Of a stretch of DNA of 64,000 nt, positions 1 to 8,390 are shown one piece after another. The position numbers and the translations under genes are program-made. A model generated the notes under the pieces. The model was not told the origin of the DNA, made no database searches, and saw only the letters and a program-made list of their open reading frames with translations. Source of the DNA: Microscilla marina ATCC 23134 (GTDB taxonomy: Bacteria; Bacteroidota; Bacteroidia; Cytophagales; Microscillaceae); contig NZ_AAWS01000042.1 in assembly GCF_000169175.1 (NCBI RefSeq), forward strand, positions 1 to 64,000, in the 5' to 3' direction. The stretch's first letter is position 1; the number at the start of each line of letters is the position of its first letter.

Positions 1-249
1 TCTTTGCGTAGCCTTGGCTACGGAACTATTTTTTGAAGAAGTACAACGGTCAGAGACGAAATTCAGTGGATTAGGTTATTTTTGTAGTTTTACTAAGGCT
101 ATTATAAACTAAATAAAAGAAGAATAGGTTTGGGGAAAAAGAAAATTATCTGGTTTTGGTAAAAAAACCTTGAATGCTGGCAATGTGGCAGACATCATCT
201 GCGTGGCGTATTGTTTGAAAAAAGTAAATAAACCATCTACTCAATATTT
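1..249. other. Window edge, no gene seen
   Basis: No open frame with coding character enters from the left edge. The first 40 bases hold a short palindrome (TAGCCTTGGCTA, preceded by CG and followed by CG) and then a T-run. It may be the end of a terminator belonging to a gene to the left. The rest is AT-rich spacer in front of the small membrane protein at 250. Confidence 0.4.
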
Positions 250-558
250 ATGAATCACCTACAATACATTTACCTTCTAGTAGCAGTTTTGCTATGGGTA
301 CTAGGGTACTTACATACAGGCAAGCTGGTGCGCCCCCGCTGGAAGCAACCTGGCAAAGCTGTTTTTTACCTCACCATTTCGGTAGCCCTTATATATTGGT
401 TTGATCACTACGCCTTGTTTTTTATCATTTTACACCCTTTGCTAGGGCTGGTGTTTCATATCAGAGTGTGCCGTCGCCACCACATCAATTGGAAAACTTG
501 CCAGCCTCGCGAAAAATACATTGAGTTGCAAGAAAAATGGGCAAAGGGAGAGTTTTAA
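250..558 (+). CDS. Small integral membrane protein, function unknown
   Basis: This 102-residue protein starts at ATG 250 and has no cleavable signal peptide. It has a hydrophobic segment near residues 6-20 and a further hydrophobic stretch at about 38-70 broken by an Asp-His pair, giving two or three membrane helices. The C-terminus is basic, then charged (KYIELQEKWAKGEF), and probably cytoplasmic. The composition is clearly coding and the frame is clean, but I do not recognise a family. It lies 64 bases upstream of the beta-propeller gene on the same strand and could share its transcript. Confidence 0.6.
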   Translation: MNHLQYIYLLVAVLLWVLGYLHTGKLVRPRWKQPGKAVFYLTISVALIYWFDHYALFFIILHPLLGLVFHIRVCRRHHINWKTCQPREKYIELQEKWAKGEF

Positions 559-622
559 AGTGGAGAATTTGCGTCTTTGTACATAGATTATGTACTTTAT
601 TAAAAAAACTTATAATTGACAA

Positions 623-1510
623 ATGATACATAGAACTCTTCTTATTCTTAGCATGTGTTATGCTTTTGGGAGTTTTGCCCAATCCAAAAAATACTTAGGA
701 CAAACCCCTCCATTGTCAAAGCCAAAAAAATTTGCTCCTGGGCTCATTTCTACCCAAGCAGAGGTAGAGTTTGGGTCGGTGTTTTCTGCTGATGGCACTG
801 AGTTTTTTTATGGAGTAGATATTGATCAAAAACCAGAAATACGCTATTGTAAATTGGTAAATGGGCAATGGAGCAAACCGAAGGTGTTGCTGAAACACCC
901 TCAATATACCTACCATGACCCCTTTTTGTCGCCCGACGAACAAAGACTGTATTTTATCTCTAATAGACCACTGAGCGGCAAAGGAGCAAAAAAAGATGCT
1001 GATATATGGTACATCCAACGTACCACACAGGGCTGGAGCAAACCTATCAATGCCGGGCGCAATATTAATACTGACAAAAACGAATATTACATCTCTTTTA
1101 CCCAAAAGGGGAGCATGTACTTCTCGTCGAACCATGCAGCCAAACGCTCCTACAATTACGATGTTTATGTGTCACGCCTTAAAAAAGGCAAATTTCAGCC
1201 TTCTGTTCGTTTGGGACCTGGAGTGAATACCCGCCGTTATGAAGCCGACGTGTTTGTGGCGTATGATGAGTCTTATTTGATATTTTGTTCTATTCGTGGA
1301 GATGCTTCGCGACGAGGTGATTTGTATATTAGTTTTAAACAAAAAGATGGGAGCTGGGGCAAAGCCAAAGACATGGGAAGCCTGATTAATACGGTAAGCC
1401 ACGAGTTATGCCCCTTTGTAACCAAAGATGGGAAGTATTTCTTCTTTACCCGCAACAACGATATTTATTGGGTAAGTGCTGACATTATAGACTTGTATAG
1501 GAAGCAGTAA
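623..1510 (+). CDS. Secreted PD40 (WD40-like) beta-propeller protein
   Basis: This is a 295-residue exported protein with an N-terminal signal peptide ending near SFAQ (about residue 20). The body repeats the PD40/TolB-type pattern: xxDGxxFFYG, SPDEQRLYFISNR, DIWYIQRTTQGWSKP, GSMYFSSN, GDLYISFKQKDGSWGKA, TKDGKYFFFTRNNDIYW. These are blades of a beta-propeller, as in the PF07676 family. In Bacteroidota such proteins sit in the periplasm or on the outer membrane, and are often linked to OmpA-type proteins; no such partner is next to it here. The molecular function is unknown. It is convergent with the lipoprotein gene downstream, with a hairpin between them. Confidence 0.8.
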   Translation: MIHRTLLILSMCYAFGSFAQSKKYLGQTPPLSKPKKFAPGLISTQAEVEFGSVFSADGTEFFYGVDIDQKPEIRYCKLVNGQWSKPKVLLKHPQYTYHDPFLSPDEQRLYFISNRPLSGKGAKKDADIWYIQRTTQGWSKPINAGRNINTDKNEYYISFTQKGSMYFSSNHAAKRSYNYDVYVSRLKKGKFQPSVRLGPGVNTRRYEADVFVAYDESYLIFCSIRGDASRRGDLYISFKQKDGSWGKAKDMGSLINTVSHELCPFVTKDGKYFFFTRNNDIYWVSADIIDLYRKQ

Positions 1511-1536
1511 ACTATGCTATGCTTTTTTGAAAAAAC

Positions 1537-1565
1537 AAGTTGGTCTTGCAGGTCAAGACCAGCTT
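1537..1565 (-). terminator. Terminator of the 1571-2404 lipoprotein gene
   Basis: A 12-bp stem (AAGTTGGTCTTG / CAAGACCAGCTT, one G-T pair) closes a 5-base loop. Read on the minus strand it is followed by TTGTTTTTT, which fits a Rho-independent terminator for the minus-strand lipoprotein gene, whose stop lies a few bases away. Confidence 0.75.
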
Positions 1566-1570
1566 ATGAT

Positions 1571-2404
1571 CTATTTCAATGTTACCTTATCAAAAGACGT
1601 GAACAATTTTTCGGGCACATCATCTACTACCTGTATGTTTGATAGTTTGGCTCTGCCCCGATTGCCCGATAGCATCAAGTTGCCATATTTTTGGTAGTCG
1701 AGCCAAGGCATTACAAAGTTAGCAGAATCTTGGCTGGCTTCTTTAAAGTACGCCCATTGTGCCACCAGTTTGCTTTGTTGGTCTACATACACCTCATATT
1801 TGTTTTGTGGAGTATCGCCCACATTCTTAAACGAAAGTGTCAACACATCAGCTTTTCTACCTCCTTTTACAGTGTCTTCGCGGGCATACTTAAGAGTTAC
1901 CCCTGAATCTTTCAGTTTAAAAGGCATACATAACCAATACATGTCATTGATCCATACACTTTTGCCTCGCTTCAGGTATTTTTGCAGTGAGTCGGCTTGA
2001 GTTATTTCTACACTGTCCTTTCGTACTTTGCCTTTGAGTGGTTCACGGTACACATTTAGTAATATGTTCATTTTGCCATTGTTGTAATCAATGCGTACAT
2101 CTCCCGTTTTTTTGTCCCAGTACAATTGTCGCCGATTAAAAAAGTTCCAACTAATCAAACGTGTTTTATCCCAATTGGCACGACCCCCACTTGCTTTCAT
2201 TACCTCATCGGCTATTTTAATGGCCTTAGGGTCTGAGTTTTGGGCATCGAAGCCCTCAGCCGCAGGGTTTTCTTCTTGAGGTTGTTGGGTAGTTGTCTGG
2301 CTGGAGTCCGTATTTGAAGTAGTCTTTTGCGTGTTGCTACCGCCACAGCTTATCAAACCAATGGCAATAAGTATGGGCAACAACACAAGGATTAATTTTT
2401 TCAT
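1571..2404 (-). CDS. Outer-membrane-type lipoprotein, LolA/DUF6503-like
   Basis: The protein has 277 residues from the ATG at 2404; a start four codons upstream is possible, but the internal Met gives a standard MKK signal. The signal ends in a lipobox LISC with Cys20, followed by GGS and a low-complexity S/T/Q linker to about residue 55. The mature domain (DEVMKASGGRANWDKTRLISWNFFNRRQLYWDKKTGDVRID) looks like the half-barrel, LolA-like proteins common in Bacteroidota, close to what is named DUF6503. A role in binding a lipid or other hydrophobic ligand is inference. It is transcribed alone and ends in the hairpin at 1537-1565. Confidence 0.7.
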   Translation of the reverse strand: MKKLILVLLPILIAIGLISCGGSNTQKTTSNTDSSQTTTQQPQEENPAAEGFDAQNSDPKAIKIADEVMKASGGRANWDKTRLISWNFFNRRQLYWDKKTGDVRIDYNNGKMNILLNVYREPLKGKVRKDSVEITQADSLQKYLKRGKSVWINDMYWLCMPFKLKDSGVTLKYAREDTVKGGRKADVLTLSFKNVGDTPQNKYEVYVDQQSKLVAQWAYFKEASQDSANFVMPWLDYQKYGNLMLSGNRGRAKLSNIQVVDDVPEKLFTSFDKVTLK

Positions 2405-2822
2405 TGGTTCAGGCATTTTGAATTTAACAAAGAGTTTATCCTAAATTAAAACATAACATTCGACAGGCTCTTAGGCTTTCAAGTCCGATCAAATCAGGGA
2501 AATGACATTCTTAGCAATGCAAAAGCAAGATTTTTAACTTTCAACCTAAAAGACAGGGTAGTTTATAGGTAAAAAGCACCATCAATATCTCAAAGTACCT
2601 ATTTTTCCTTGAATAAGCAGTTTTTGACAATTTTTCTCTGCATCAAATGTGTATTTTTATATTATGAACATTTTGGCTGGCACAAAAAACAGTTTTGCTC
2701 TTTCCTCCTGTCTGCTTCAGTGGGGGCAAAAGATAACCATTTTTACCAATTGCCATAAGTTTTGTATAGAAGCCAAAGTGCTTAGCAAAGAACCAGGAAC
2801 ACAACAATACTATTGTATACCC
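2405..2822. other. Divergent intergenic region, nothing definite
   Basis: About 420 AT-rich bases separate the divergent lipoprotein and hydrolase genes and must hold both promoters. I see no exact TTTG/TAnnTTTG pair at a good distance. A GTG at 2649 lies in frame with the hydrolase, but the 58 codons it would add do not look like protein. Confidence 0.4.
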
Positions 2823-4151
2823 ATGAAAAACTTAAAATGCTCACTGCTGTTCATACTTGTTACATTACTGTCACAGTGTATTCAGGCACAACAACTTCCT
2901 CGTCGCGCTTTCTTAGGAGCCCAATTGCAAAATGTGACCGAAGCTCAGCAAAAAAGCCTCAAGTTACCTACTCAACAAGGGGTACACCTTGTTCGCGTAC
3001 TGCCTGGTTCGAGCTTGGCATTTGCCAAACTTAAGGTGGGCGATATTTTGACAGCTATTAATCAATACTCCATTGTTAACGTACGTCAGTTTATGCCTTT
3101 ACTCAAGAAATTTAAGGCAAATGATAAAGTAAAACTGACCTATTACCGCCAAGGAAAACAACGTCAAGCCCACATGACTTTTCAGGAGTTTCCAAAAATG
3201 CAAAGTAAAACTTATGATGTAATATACAGCTCGGTAAAAGCCAACACCAATCATTTGCGTACTATTATCACCAAGCCCAAAGGCAATGGTAAGTATCCGG
3301 CAGTATTGATTGTACAGGGTTTGGGTTGTGCGACGATAGACAGTCCTGTAAACCGTTTTTCAAAAGCGATCTCCGACTCATTGACAGGTAGAGGAATGGT
3401 GGTAATGCAGGTAGAAAAGACCGGAATGGGAGATAGTCAAGGCGCCCCTTGTCGGGAATGTTCTTTTGAAGAAGAGGTAGAAGGCTACCGTCAAGGAATC
3501 AAGGCGTTGAAAAAGATGTCTTATGTAGATGCTAATCAGGTGTTTATGTTTGGTTTTAGTATGGGAGGTATTATCGCCCCCATTGTTGCAAGCCAAATGC
3601 CAGTCAAGGGAGTCATTGCTTATGGTACGGTAGGAGGGAGGAACTGGTTAGAGTATGAAATGGAAAACACTCGCCGTCAGGCAGAAATGGCAGGCACGCC
3701 CTATGATGAAATAAGTGTAATAATGCAAGCCAAAGAAAAAGCTTTACATTACCTCATGGTAGAAAAGCAAGCCACTCAAGATATTATAGCTAAATATCCC
3801 GAAACTGCACCACATTTACGTTATCCACAGCACAGCCAATACTTACGCTCGGTAGGCAGTCTTAACCTGGCAAAAAACTGGTTGAAAATCAACGCCCATG
3901 TGTTGGTAGTGCACGGCAAAGCCGACTTTGTGAGTTTTGCTAAAGACCATGCCTTGATTGCCAAAATTGTAAACAGTAAACATCCTGGCAAGGCTACTTA
4001 TACAGAGTTGCCCAACAGTGATCATTGGCTCAATGCGATGAAAACCATGCAGCGTAGCAGGCAAAATCGCAGAAACAGAAATAATGCAAAAAATTATCGT
4101 TTGCTCAGCATTGTTAGTAATTGGATTCTGGAAAAAGTGAAGATTTCTTAA
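2823..4151 (+). CDS. Secreted PDZ domain and alpha/beta hydrolase fusion
   Basis: The 442-residue protein starts at ATG 2823, because MKNLKCSLLFILVTLLSQC there is a clean signal peptide; a longer GTG frame from 2649 is not convincing. A PDZ domain spans about residues 30-122 (GVHLVRVLPGSSLAFAKLKVGDILTAIN). A serine-hydrolase domain follows from about 128, with nucleophile Ser246 in GFSMGG, acid Asp368 in HGKADF and His401 in NSDHW. It belongs to the dienelactone-hydrolase/acyl-peptidase-like group and probably cleaves ester or peptide bonds in the periplasm. PDZ plus alpha/beta hydrolase is a known Bacteroidota architecture. The C-terminus is rich in Arg and Asn. Confidence 0.85.
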   Translation: MKNLKCSLLFILVTLLSQCIQAQQLPRRAFLGAQLQNVTEAQQKSLKLPTQQGVHLVRVLPGSSLAFAKLKVGDILTAINQYSIVNVRQFMPLLKKFKANDKVKLTYYRQGKQRQAHMTFQEFPKMQSKTYDVIYSSVKANTNHLRTIITKPKGNGKYPAVLIVQGLGCATIDSPVNRFSKAISDSLTGRGMVVMQVEKTGMGDSQGAPCRECSFEEEVEGYRQGIKALKKMSYVDANQVFMFGFSMGGIIAPIVASQMPVKGVIAYGTVGGRNWLEYEMENTRRQAEMAGTPYDEISVIMQAKEKALHYLMVEKQATQDIIAKYPETAPHLRYPQHSQYLRSVGSLNLAKNWLKINAHVLVVHGKADFVSFAKDHALIAKIVNSKHPGKATYTELPNSDHWLNAMKTMQRSRQNRRNRNNAKNYRLLSIVSNWILEKVKIS

Positions 4152-4243
4152 ATAACTAAATACATTAAAGTATCTCTGATGGGTAGCTGATAGCTATTTT
4201 TACTCGAAAACGAGGAGATTCTATAACTTAAATTCCTGTTAAA

Positions 4244-4726
4244 ATGACTTATATAGCAAAAAGTGTATGGGCAGTGTTACTAAGCGTAACCATGGCTGCC
4301 GCAGTACAGGCACAAGATATAAAAAACGAAAGCAAAAAAGTAAAGGCAGTGATCAAACAATTGTTTGACGGCATGCGTCAGGGCAACCCTGACATGGTAG
4401 CAGGTGCTTTTTACGAAAACGCCACCTTGCAAACTACTTTTACCCATCGGAAAACTGGTAAATCGGTACTGCACAACGGCGGAGCCTACACCAAATTTGT
4501 AGAATCTATCAAAAAGAAAAAGCCTGAAGATACTTATGATGAGCGCATCAGTAAATATGTTGTGCAAATTGATGACAATCTTGCCAGTGTATGGACTCCC
4601 TATCAGTTTTACCTCAATGGTAAATTAAGCCACTGTGGAGTAAATAATTTCCAGTTGTTTAAAAGTGAAAAAGGCTGGAAAATCATTTCAATTATAGATA
4701 CTCGTCGCCGAAAAAAATGTAAATAA
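4244..4726 (+). CDS. Secreted NTF2-like (SnoaL/lumazine-binding-like) protein
   Basis: This 160-residue protein has a signal peptide ending at VQAQ (about residue 24). The body has the NTF2-fold pattern: a helix (VKAVIKQLFDGMRQGNPDMVAGAFYENATL), a central loop, and the strands VVQIDDNLASVWTPYQFYLNGKLSHCGVNNFQLFKSEKGWKIISIIDTR. This matches the SnoaL-like/putative lumazine-binding group found in many Bacteroidota secreted proteins. These usually bind a small ligand or act as accessory domains; the substrate is unknown. It is followed by a strong hairpin terminator. Confidence 0.75.
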   Translation: MTYIAKSVWAVLLSVTMAAAVQAQDIKNESKKVKAVIKQLFDGMRQGNPDMVAGAFYENATLQTTFTHRKTGKSVLHNGGAYTKFVESIKKKKPEDTYDERISKYVVQIDDNLASVWTPYQFYLNGKLSHCGVNNFQLFKSEKGWKIISIIDTRRRKKCK

Positions 4727-4753
4727 TTTTGAGGGGCATCACACAAAGAATAC

Positions 4754-4790
4754 AAGGTTGTCTGGCAGTAAAACAGGCAACCTTTTTTTA
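4754..4790 (+). terminator. Terminator after the NTF2-like gene
   Basis: An 11-bp stem (AAGGTTGTCTG / CAGGCAACCTT, one T-G pair) with a 9-base loop is followed directly by a run of T. This is a typical Rho-independent terminator on the plus strand. Confidence 0.85.
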
Positions 4791-4805
4791 TAAAATACTA
4801 CGTTC

Positions 4806-5573
4806 ATGAAAAAACACTTGACCATATTTAGTCTTTTGCTGATACTCAGCCTGACACCCCCCCTTGCCCATAGTCAGGGCAAAGTTAACTCTACTAAACG
4901 TTTGCTTAAGGCAATGAAAAAACGCTATGATGGCAAATGGTTCAAGGCTTTTACTTTTATCCAAAAAACCATTCGTTACAATGCTCAAGGACAACCATCA
5001 GCACCTGCTACCTGGTATGAAGCCATTCGTTACCCTAATCAATTTAGAATAGATATAGGTGACCTCAAAAATGGTAAATCAGTTATTTTTGCTGCTGATT
5101 CGGCATACCGCTTCAAACAAGGCAAATTGATCAACACTCGCTATGACCCTCAGCATTTTTTATTGATGAAAGGAGGGCTTTATTACTATAGCCTTAAAAA
5201 GTGCCTGCGTATTTTGAAAAAAGGAGGTTATAATACCAATTTGTTTCATGCCAATACTTATAAAGGGCACCCAGTATATGTGATAGGTGCTAAAAAAGGC
5301 GACCTTAAGACCGCTCAATTCTGGCTAGACCAGGCACATTTTTATGTAGTAAGGCGAATACGCACTACTCGCAGCACACCTGCAAAAGTATTGGATGTAC
5401 AATATGCAAACCATAAAGCTACTGGAGGTGGTTGGGTAGAGCAAAAAGTGAGTTTTGAACTAAATGGCAGGTTGGTACAAGTAGAAGAGTACACCAACAT
5501 AGACACCAGCCCAAAGTTGCCCAGAGACTTTTTTGACCCTACTCAGTTTGGTAAATCGCACTGGTATAAATAG
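4806..5573 (+). CDS. Secreted LolA-like protein of unknown function
   Basis: The 255-residue protein carries a signal peptide (MKKHLTIFSLLLILSLTP...HSQ, cut near residue 24). The mature part has a run of strands with the feel of the LolA/LppX half-barrel: FKAFTFIQKTIRYNAQGQ, TWYEAIRYPNQFRIDIGDLKNGKSVIFAADSAYRF, HPVYVIGAKKGDLKTAQFWLDQAHFYVVRRI, EVEEYTNIDTSPKLPRDFFDP. The closing pattern LPxDFFDPxQFG is typical of Bacteroidota homologues. A lipid-binding periplasmic role is inference. It starts only 15 bases after the terminator above, so it has its own promoter. Confidence 0.65.
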   Translation: MKKHLTIFSLLLILSLTPPLAHSQGKVNSTKRLLKAMKKRYDGKWFKAFTFIQKTIRYNAQGQPSAPATWYEAIRYPNQFRIDIGDLKNGKSVIFAADSAYRFKQGKLINTRYDPQHFLLMKGGLYYYSLKKCLRILKKGGYNTNLFHANTYKGHPVYVIGAKKGDLKTAQFWLDQAHFYVVRRIRTTRSTPAKVLDVQYANHKATGGGWVEQKVSFELNGRLVQVEEYTNIDTSPKLPRDFFDPTQFGKSHWYK

Positions 5574-5672
5574 GGGAGGGCTTTTTTCTTGTTTTACCAA
5601 CAATCTTACACATAGTCGATCATAGTTGCCAACTGACGACTTGCCAAAAAAAATGACGTGAAATAGACCAAA

Positions 5673-5705
5673 AAAAATCGCTCACTAACAAGGAATCAGT
5701 GAGCG
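5673..5705 (-). terminator. Terminator downstream of the CBS gene
   Basis: The 8-bp stem CGCTCACT / AGTGAGCG with an 11-base loop is followed on the minus strand by ATTTTTTTT. It lies about 80 bases past the stop of the CBS gene and fits its transcript end. Confidence 0.75.
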
Positions 5706-5784
5706 GTTTGATTGGAAAACTAAACTTGTGAAAAATATAGACTTAATAAAGTAAGCTTTGTGGGCTGTAATCTTTATATATCTC

Positions 5785-6207
5785 TTAGTGATATTGTTCC
5801 AATAAATACTTGATAAGATCGGTAGTAGTAATAATACCTACTAAGCCGTTGTTGTCTATTACTGGCAATGCATGAAACTCTTTCTTAGATAAGATTTCAG
5901 CGGCTTCTCTGATGGTGGTTTCTGTATTTACTGTTACCAATTGGTCAATCATTACTTGTTCAATGGTAAGTACACTGTACAAAGTGGTAGTTACTTGCTC
6001 GTTGCCCTTGCCATAACTATCCACAAAGTTTACCCGCATTAAGTCAGTATAACTTAACATGCCTATAATCTCTTGATTGTCTACTACAGGCAAATGGCGG
6101 ATTTTTTTGTCTTCCATCATTTTCTGTGCATCAATCAAAGAATCCTGTAAAGTAATGGTTACAGGGTTGTCCGTCATTATCTTGGTAACTAACTCTCTTT
6201 TTTTCAT
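5785..6207 (-). CDS. Tandem CBS-domain protein
   Basis: This cytoplasmic protein of 140 residues is made of two CBS domains, at about 5-62 (VTKIMTDNPVTITLQDSLIDAQKMMEDKKIRHLPVVDNQEIIGMLSYTDL) and 78-138 (VMIDQLVTVNTETTIREAAEILSKKEFHALPVIDNNGLVGIITTTDLIKYLL). CBS pairs form a Bateman module that usually binds adenosine nucleotides. Stand-alone versions often regulate a partner protein, not identified here. The gene stands alone and ends with the hairpin at 5673-5705. Confidence 0.9.
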   Translation of the reverse strand: MKKRELVTKIMTDNPVTITLQDSLIDAQKMMEDKKIRHLPVVDNQEIIGMLSYTDLMRVNFVDSYGKGNEQVTTTLYSVLTIEQVMIDQLVTVNTETTIREAAEILSKKEFHALPVIDNNGLVGIITTTDLIKYLLEQYH

Positions 6208-6328
6208 ATCTATAAGGATTAAATATTTTTGATTTCTTTTTTTAATGAGTGCAAGTAGCTACTTTTTATTGAGCAATTCTATGATATAAATCAGGTTTAG
6301 AACTGATGTGTGTCAAATAGCTGAAAAA

Positions 6329-7192
6329 TCAAACTTTTACTCCCCTTGAAGCTTTTCGGGCAAATAGCACCACCGGAACCACAGTAAAAAACATCAACAA
6401 GCCATATACTGCCCCAGGGGTAGCCATTTCGGCATTATGCAATACCGAAGCAGCGATAGTAATGGCAAGTGTACCATTCTGAATGCCTGTTTCGAGGGCA
6501 ATAGTAAAACTCTGGCGTACATTTACTTTGAATATTCTTGCCGAAAAATACCCAAAAGCCATCATTACTACATTAAGCAACAGCACTGGTACTGCTGCCT
6601 GACGTAATTGAGTAAAAAAGCTAGCCCGATTGCTATAAATTGCCGCCGCTATAATGAATATAAAAAAGCCAATAGAAAAAGGTGCGAGTATTTTTTCTAT
6701 TGATTTGGCAATGGTTTTTGATCTAGCTTTGATAAACATGCCAATGGCTATTGGGACAATGGCAATGGCAAACATAGGGAGAATGATGCTCAGTACATTA
6801 AGGGAGGTTTCGTCACCCATAAACTTGTTGATTGCCAACCCCATAAATACCGGAATTGTAATTACTGTAAGTAAACTACTGATGGCAGTAAGGGTCACGG
6901 ACAAAGCCACGTCAGCTTTAGCCAAATAAGAGATCATGTTGGAGGTAGACCCGCCTGGGCAAAAAGCAAGCAAAAGCAAGCCTACGGTGAGTGCAGGAGA
7001 AAGTGGAAAGATACTTACCACTAACAGTCCAAATAAAGGAAGCAAAATTAATTGATTGATTAACCCTATAGCCGTAGCTTTGGGGAGCGAAATCACTCGC
7101 TTAAAATCTGCCAGGGTAAGGGTAAGCCCCATGCCAAACATAATAAAGGCGAGTGCCAAAGGTAAAAATACCTTGAAAACAAGATTAGACAT
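6329..7192 (-). CDS. Bile acid:sodium symporter (SBF) family transporter
   Basis: The protein has 287 residues when started at the Met at 7192 (MSNLVFKVFLPLALAFIMFGMGLTL); the longer frame to 7279 adds a non-membrane leader that overlaps the divergent promoter region. Nine or ten hydrophobic helices are visible, with SBF/BASS hallmarks: FIMFGMGLTLTLADF in the first helices, LLLAFCPGGSTSNMISYLAKADVALSVTLTAISSLL, and ALETGIQNGTLAITIAASV with the crossover motif EXGXQN. It is predicted to be a sodium-driven importer of organic anions; the substrate cannot be read from sequence. The gene is divergent from the epimerase gene. Confidence 0.9.
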   Translation of the reverse strand: MSNLVFKVFLPLALAFIMFGMGLTLTLADFKRVISLPKATAIGLINQLILLPLFGLLVVSIFPLSPALTVGLLLLAFCPGGSTSNMISYLAKADVALSVTLTAISSLLTVITIPVFMGLAINKFMGDETSLNVLSIILPMFAIAIVPIAIGMFIKARSKTIAKSIEKILAPFSIGFFIFIIAAAIYSNRASFFTQLRQAAVPVLLLNVVMMAFGYFSARIFKVNVRQSFTIALETGIQNGTLAITIAASVLHNAEMATPGAVYGLLMFFTVVPVVLFARKASRGVKV

Positions 7193-7297
7193 AAGTAAAT
7201 TGAGTATGTAATATAAATGAGCCTTGGAACAAATAGAGAGTGACTTTTGGTTTACTCTCCAGCCAAAGCAAGTTAACAAAATAATGACAAAACGATT

Positions 7298-8302
7298 ATG
7301 AAAAACATATTATTGATAGGTGGGACAGGGTTTATCGGTCGGCATTTGGTAGAGCAGCTCAACAAAGAACACAATCAGTTAATTTTGTTTAGCCGCAATG
7401 CCCCCACATTTGAGTTGCCACAAGGTGTGCTCACTATACAGGGCAACCGCATGCACCTGAAAAACTATCGGGCACAATTTGAGCTTTTCAAACCCGATGT
7501 AGTCGTTGACCTCATTCCGTATACTCAGCAAGATGCTGAAGATTTATTGGAGGTTTTTCAAGGAATTACTTCTCATATCATTGCATTGAGTAGTGCTGAT
7601 GTATACAAAGCTTATCAGATTTTTCACGGAAGTGGTGAGGCTGTAATGCCTGGTGTACTCAACGAAAAAAGTGAACTAAGAACCAAAATGTTTCCTTATC
7701 GTCAGCCTGAGCAGTTTAACGACCTCATGTACGACTATGAAAAAATTCAGGTAGAGCAAACCTTATTGGGCAATGGTAACATAGATGTAACCATTTTGCG
7801 AATGGCGGCTTTGTATGGCGAGCATGATACCCACAAAAAACTGTCAGCGTATATTCGCCCAATGCTTACTGGAGAAACTGAAATATTAATACCTGAACAC
7901 AAAGCCCACTGGCGGTGGACAAGGGCGTATGTAAAAGATGCGGTACGTGCTATAGATTTGGCGATTAGTGAACCTGCTGCTCGTAATGATGTATTTAATG
8001 TGGGTGCTGCTAAAACTTATAGCCAGTTTGAAATTATTGAGTTGCTCAAAGCGCTTACTGGCTGGAAGGGGGAGATTATTACAGTAAAACAAAATATTAT
8101 CAGTGATGCCCCCAATGAGTTTGAAGAAGAGCTTACTAAAGATGAGTATGATTATGGGCAGCATCTGGTAATAAATTCCCAGAAAATACGTGACATGTTA
8201 GGTTACAAAGAAAGCGTGCCTTATATCATAGGTATAGACAAAACCATTGCTTATGAAAAAAGCCTGGTAGATAGTGAAAAACAAACGCAGGAGTCGGAAT
8301 AA
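7298..8302 (+). CDS. NAD-dependent epimerase/dehydratase (extended SDR)
   Basis: This is a 334-residue cytoplasmic protein. A Rossmann nucleotide-binding motif GGTGFIG sits at residues 8-14. An SDR-type ALSSADVYKAY segment follows, and the expected Tyr/Lys region reads MYDYEKIQVEQTLL, so the YxxxK spacing is changed to YDYEK. RMAALYGEHDTHKKLSAYIRPML and the late VKDAVRAIDLAISEPAARNDVFNVGAAKTYS fit the extended SDR family acting on nucleotide sugars. The exact substrate is unknown. A bidirectional hairpin follows. Confidence 0.85.
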   Translation: MKNILLIGGTGFIGRHLVEQLNKEHNQLILFSRNAPTFELPQGVLTIQGNRMHLKNYRAQFELFKPDVVVDLIPYTQQDAEDLLEVFQGITSHIIALSSADVYKAYQIFHGSGEAVMPGVLNEKSELRTKMFPYRQPEQFNDLMYDYEKIQVEQTLLGNGNIDVTILRMAALYGEHDTHKKLSAYIRPMLTGETEILIPEHKAHWRWTRAYVKDAVRAIDLAISEPAARNDVFNVGAAKTYSQFEIIELLKALTGWKGEIITVKQNIISDAPNEFEEELTKDEYDYGQHLVINSQKIRDMLGYKESVPYIIGIDKTIAYEKSLVDSEKQTQESE

Positions 8303-8323
8303 GAAATGAGTGAAAGGTACCAA

Positions 8324-8369
8324 TAAAAAAAGATTGAGCAGGACAATTTTACTTTGCTCAACCTTTTTT
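8324..8369. terminator. Bidirectional terminator between convergent genes
   Basis: An imperfect stem (GATTGAGC / GCTCAACC, one mismatch) is flanked by an A-run on the left and a T-run on the right. It can end transcripts from both the plus-strand epimerase gene and the minus-strand SGNH gene. Confidence 0.7.
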
Positions 8370-8390
8370 TGTACAAAAGTTAACTGTTTT

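Noticed and set aside
2649-2822. N-terminal extension of the PDZ hydrolase from a GTG
   Set aside because: It precedes a complete signal peptide and has no protein-like composition.
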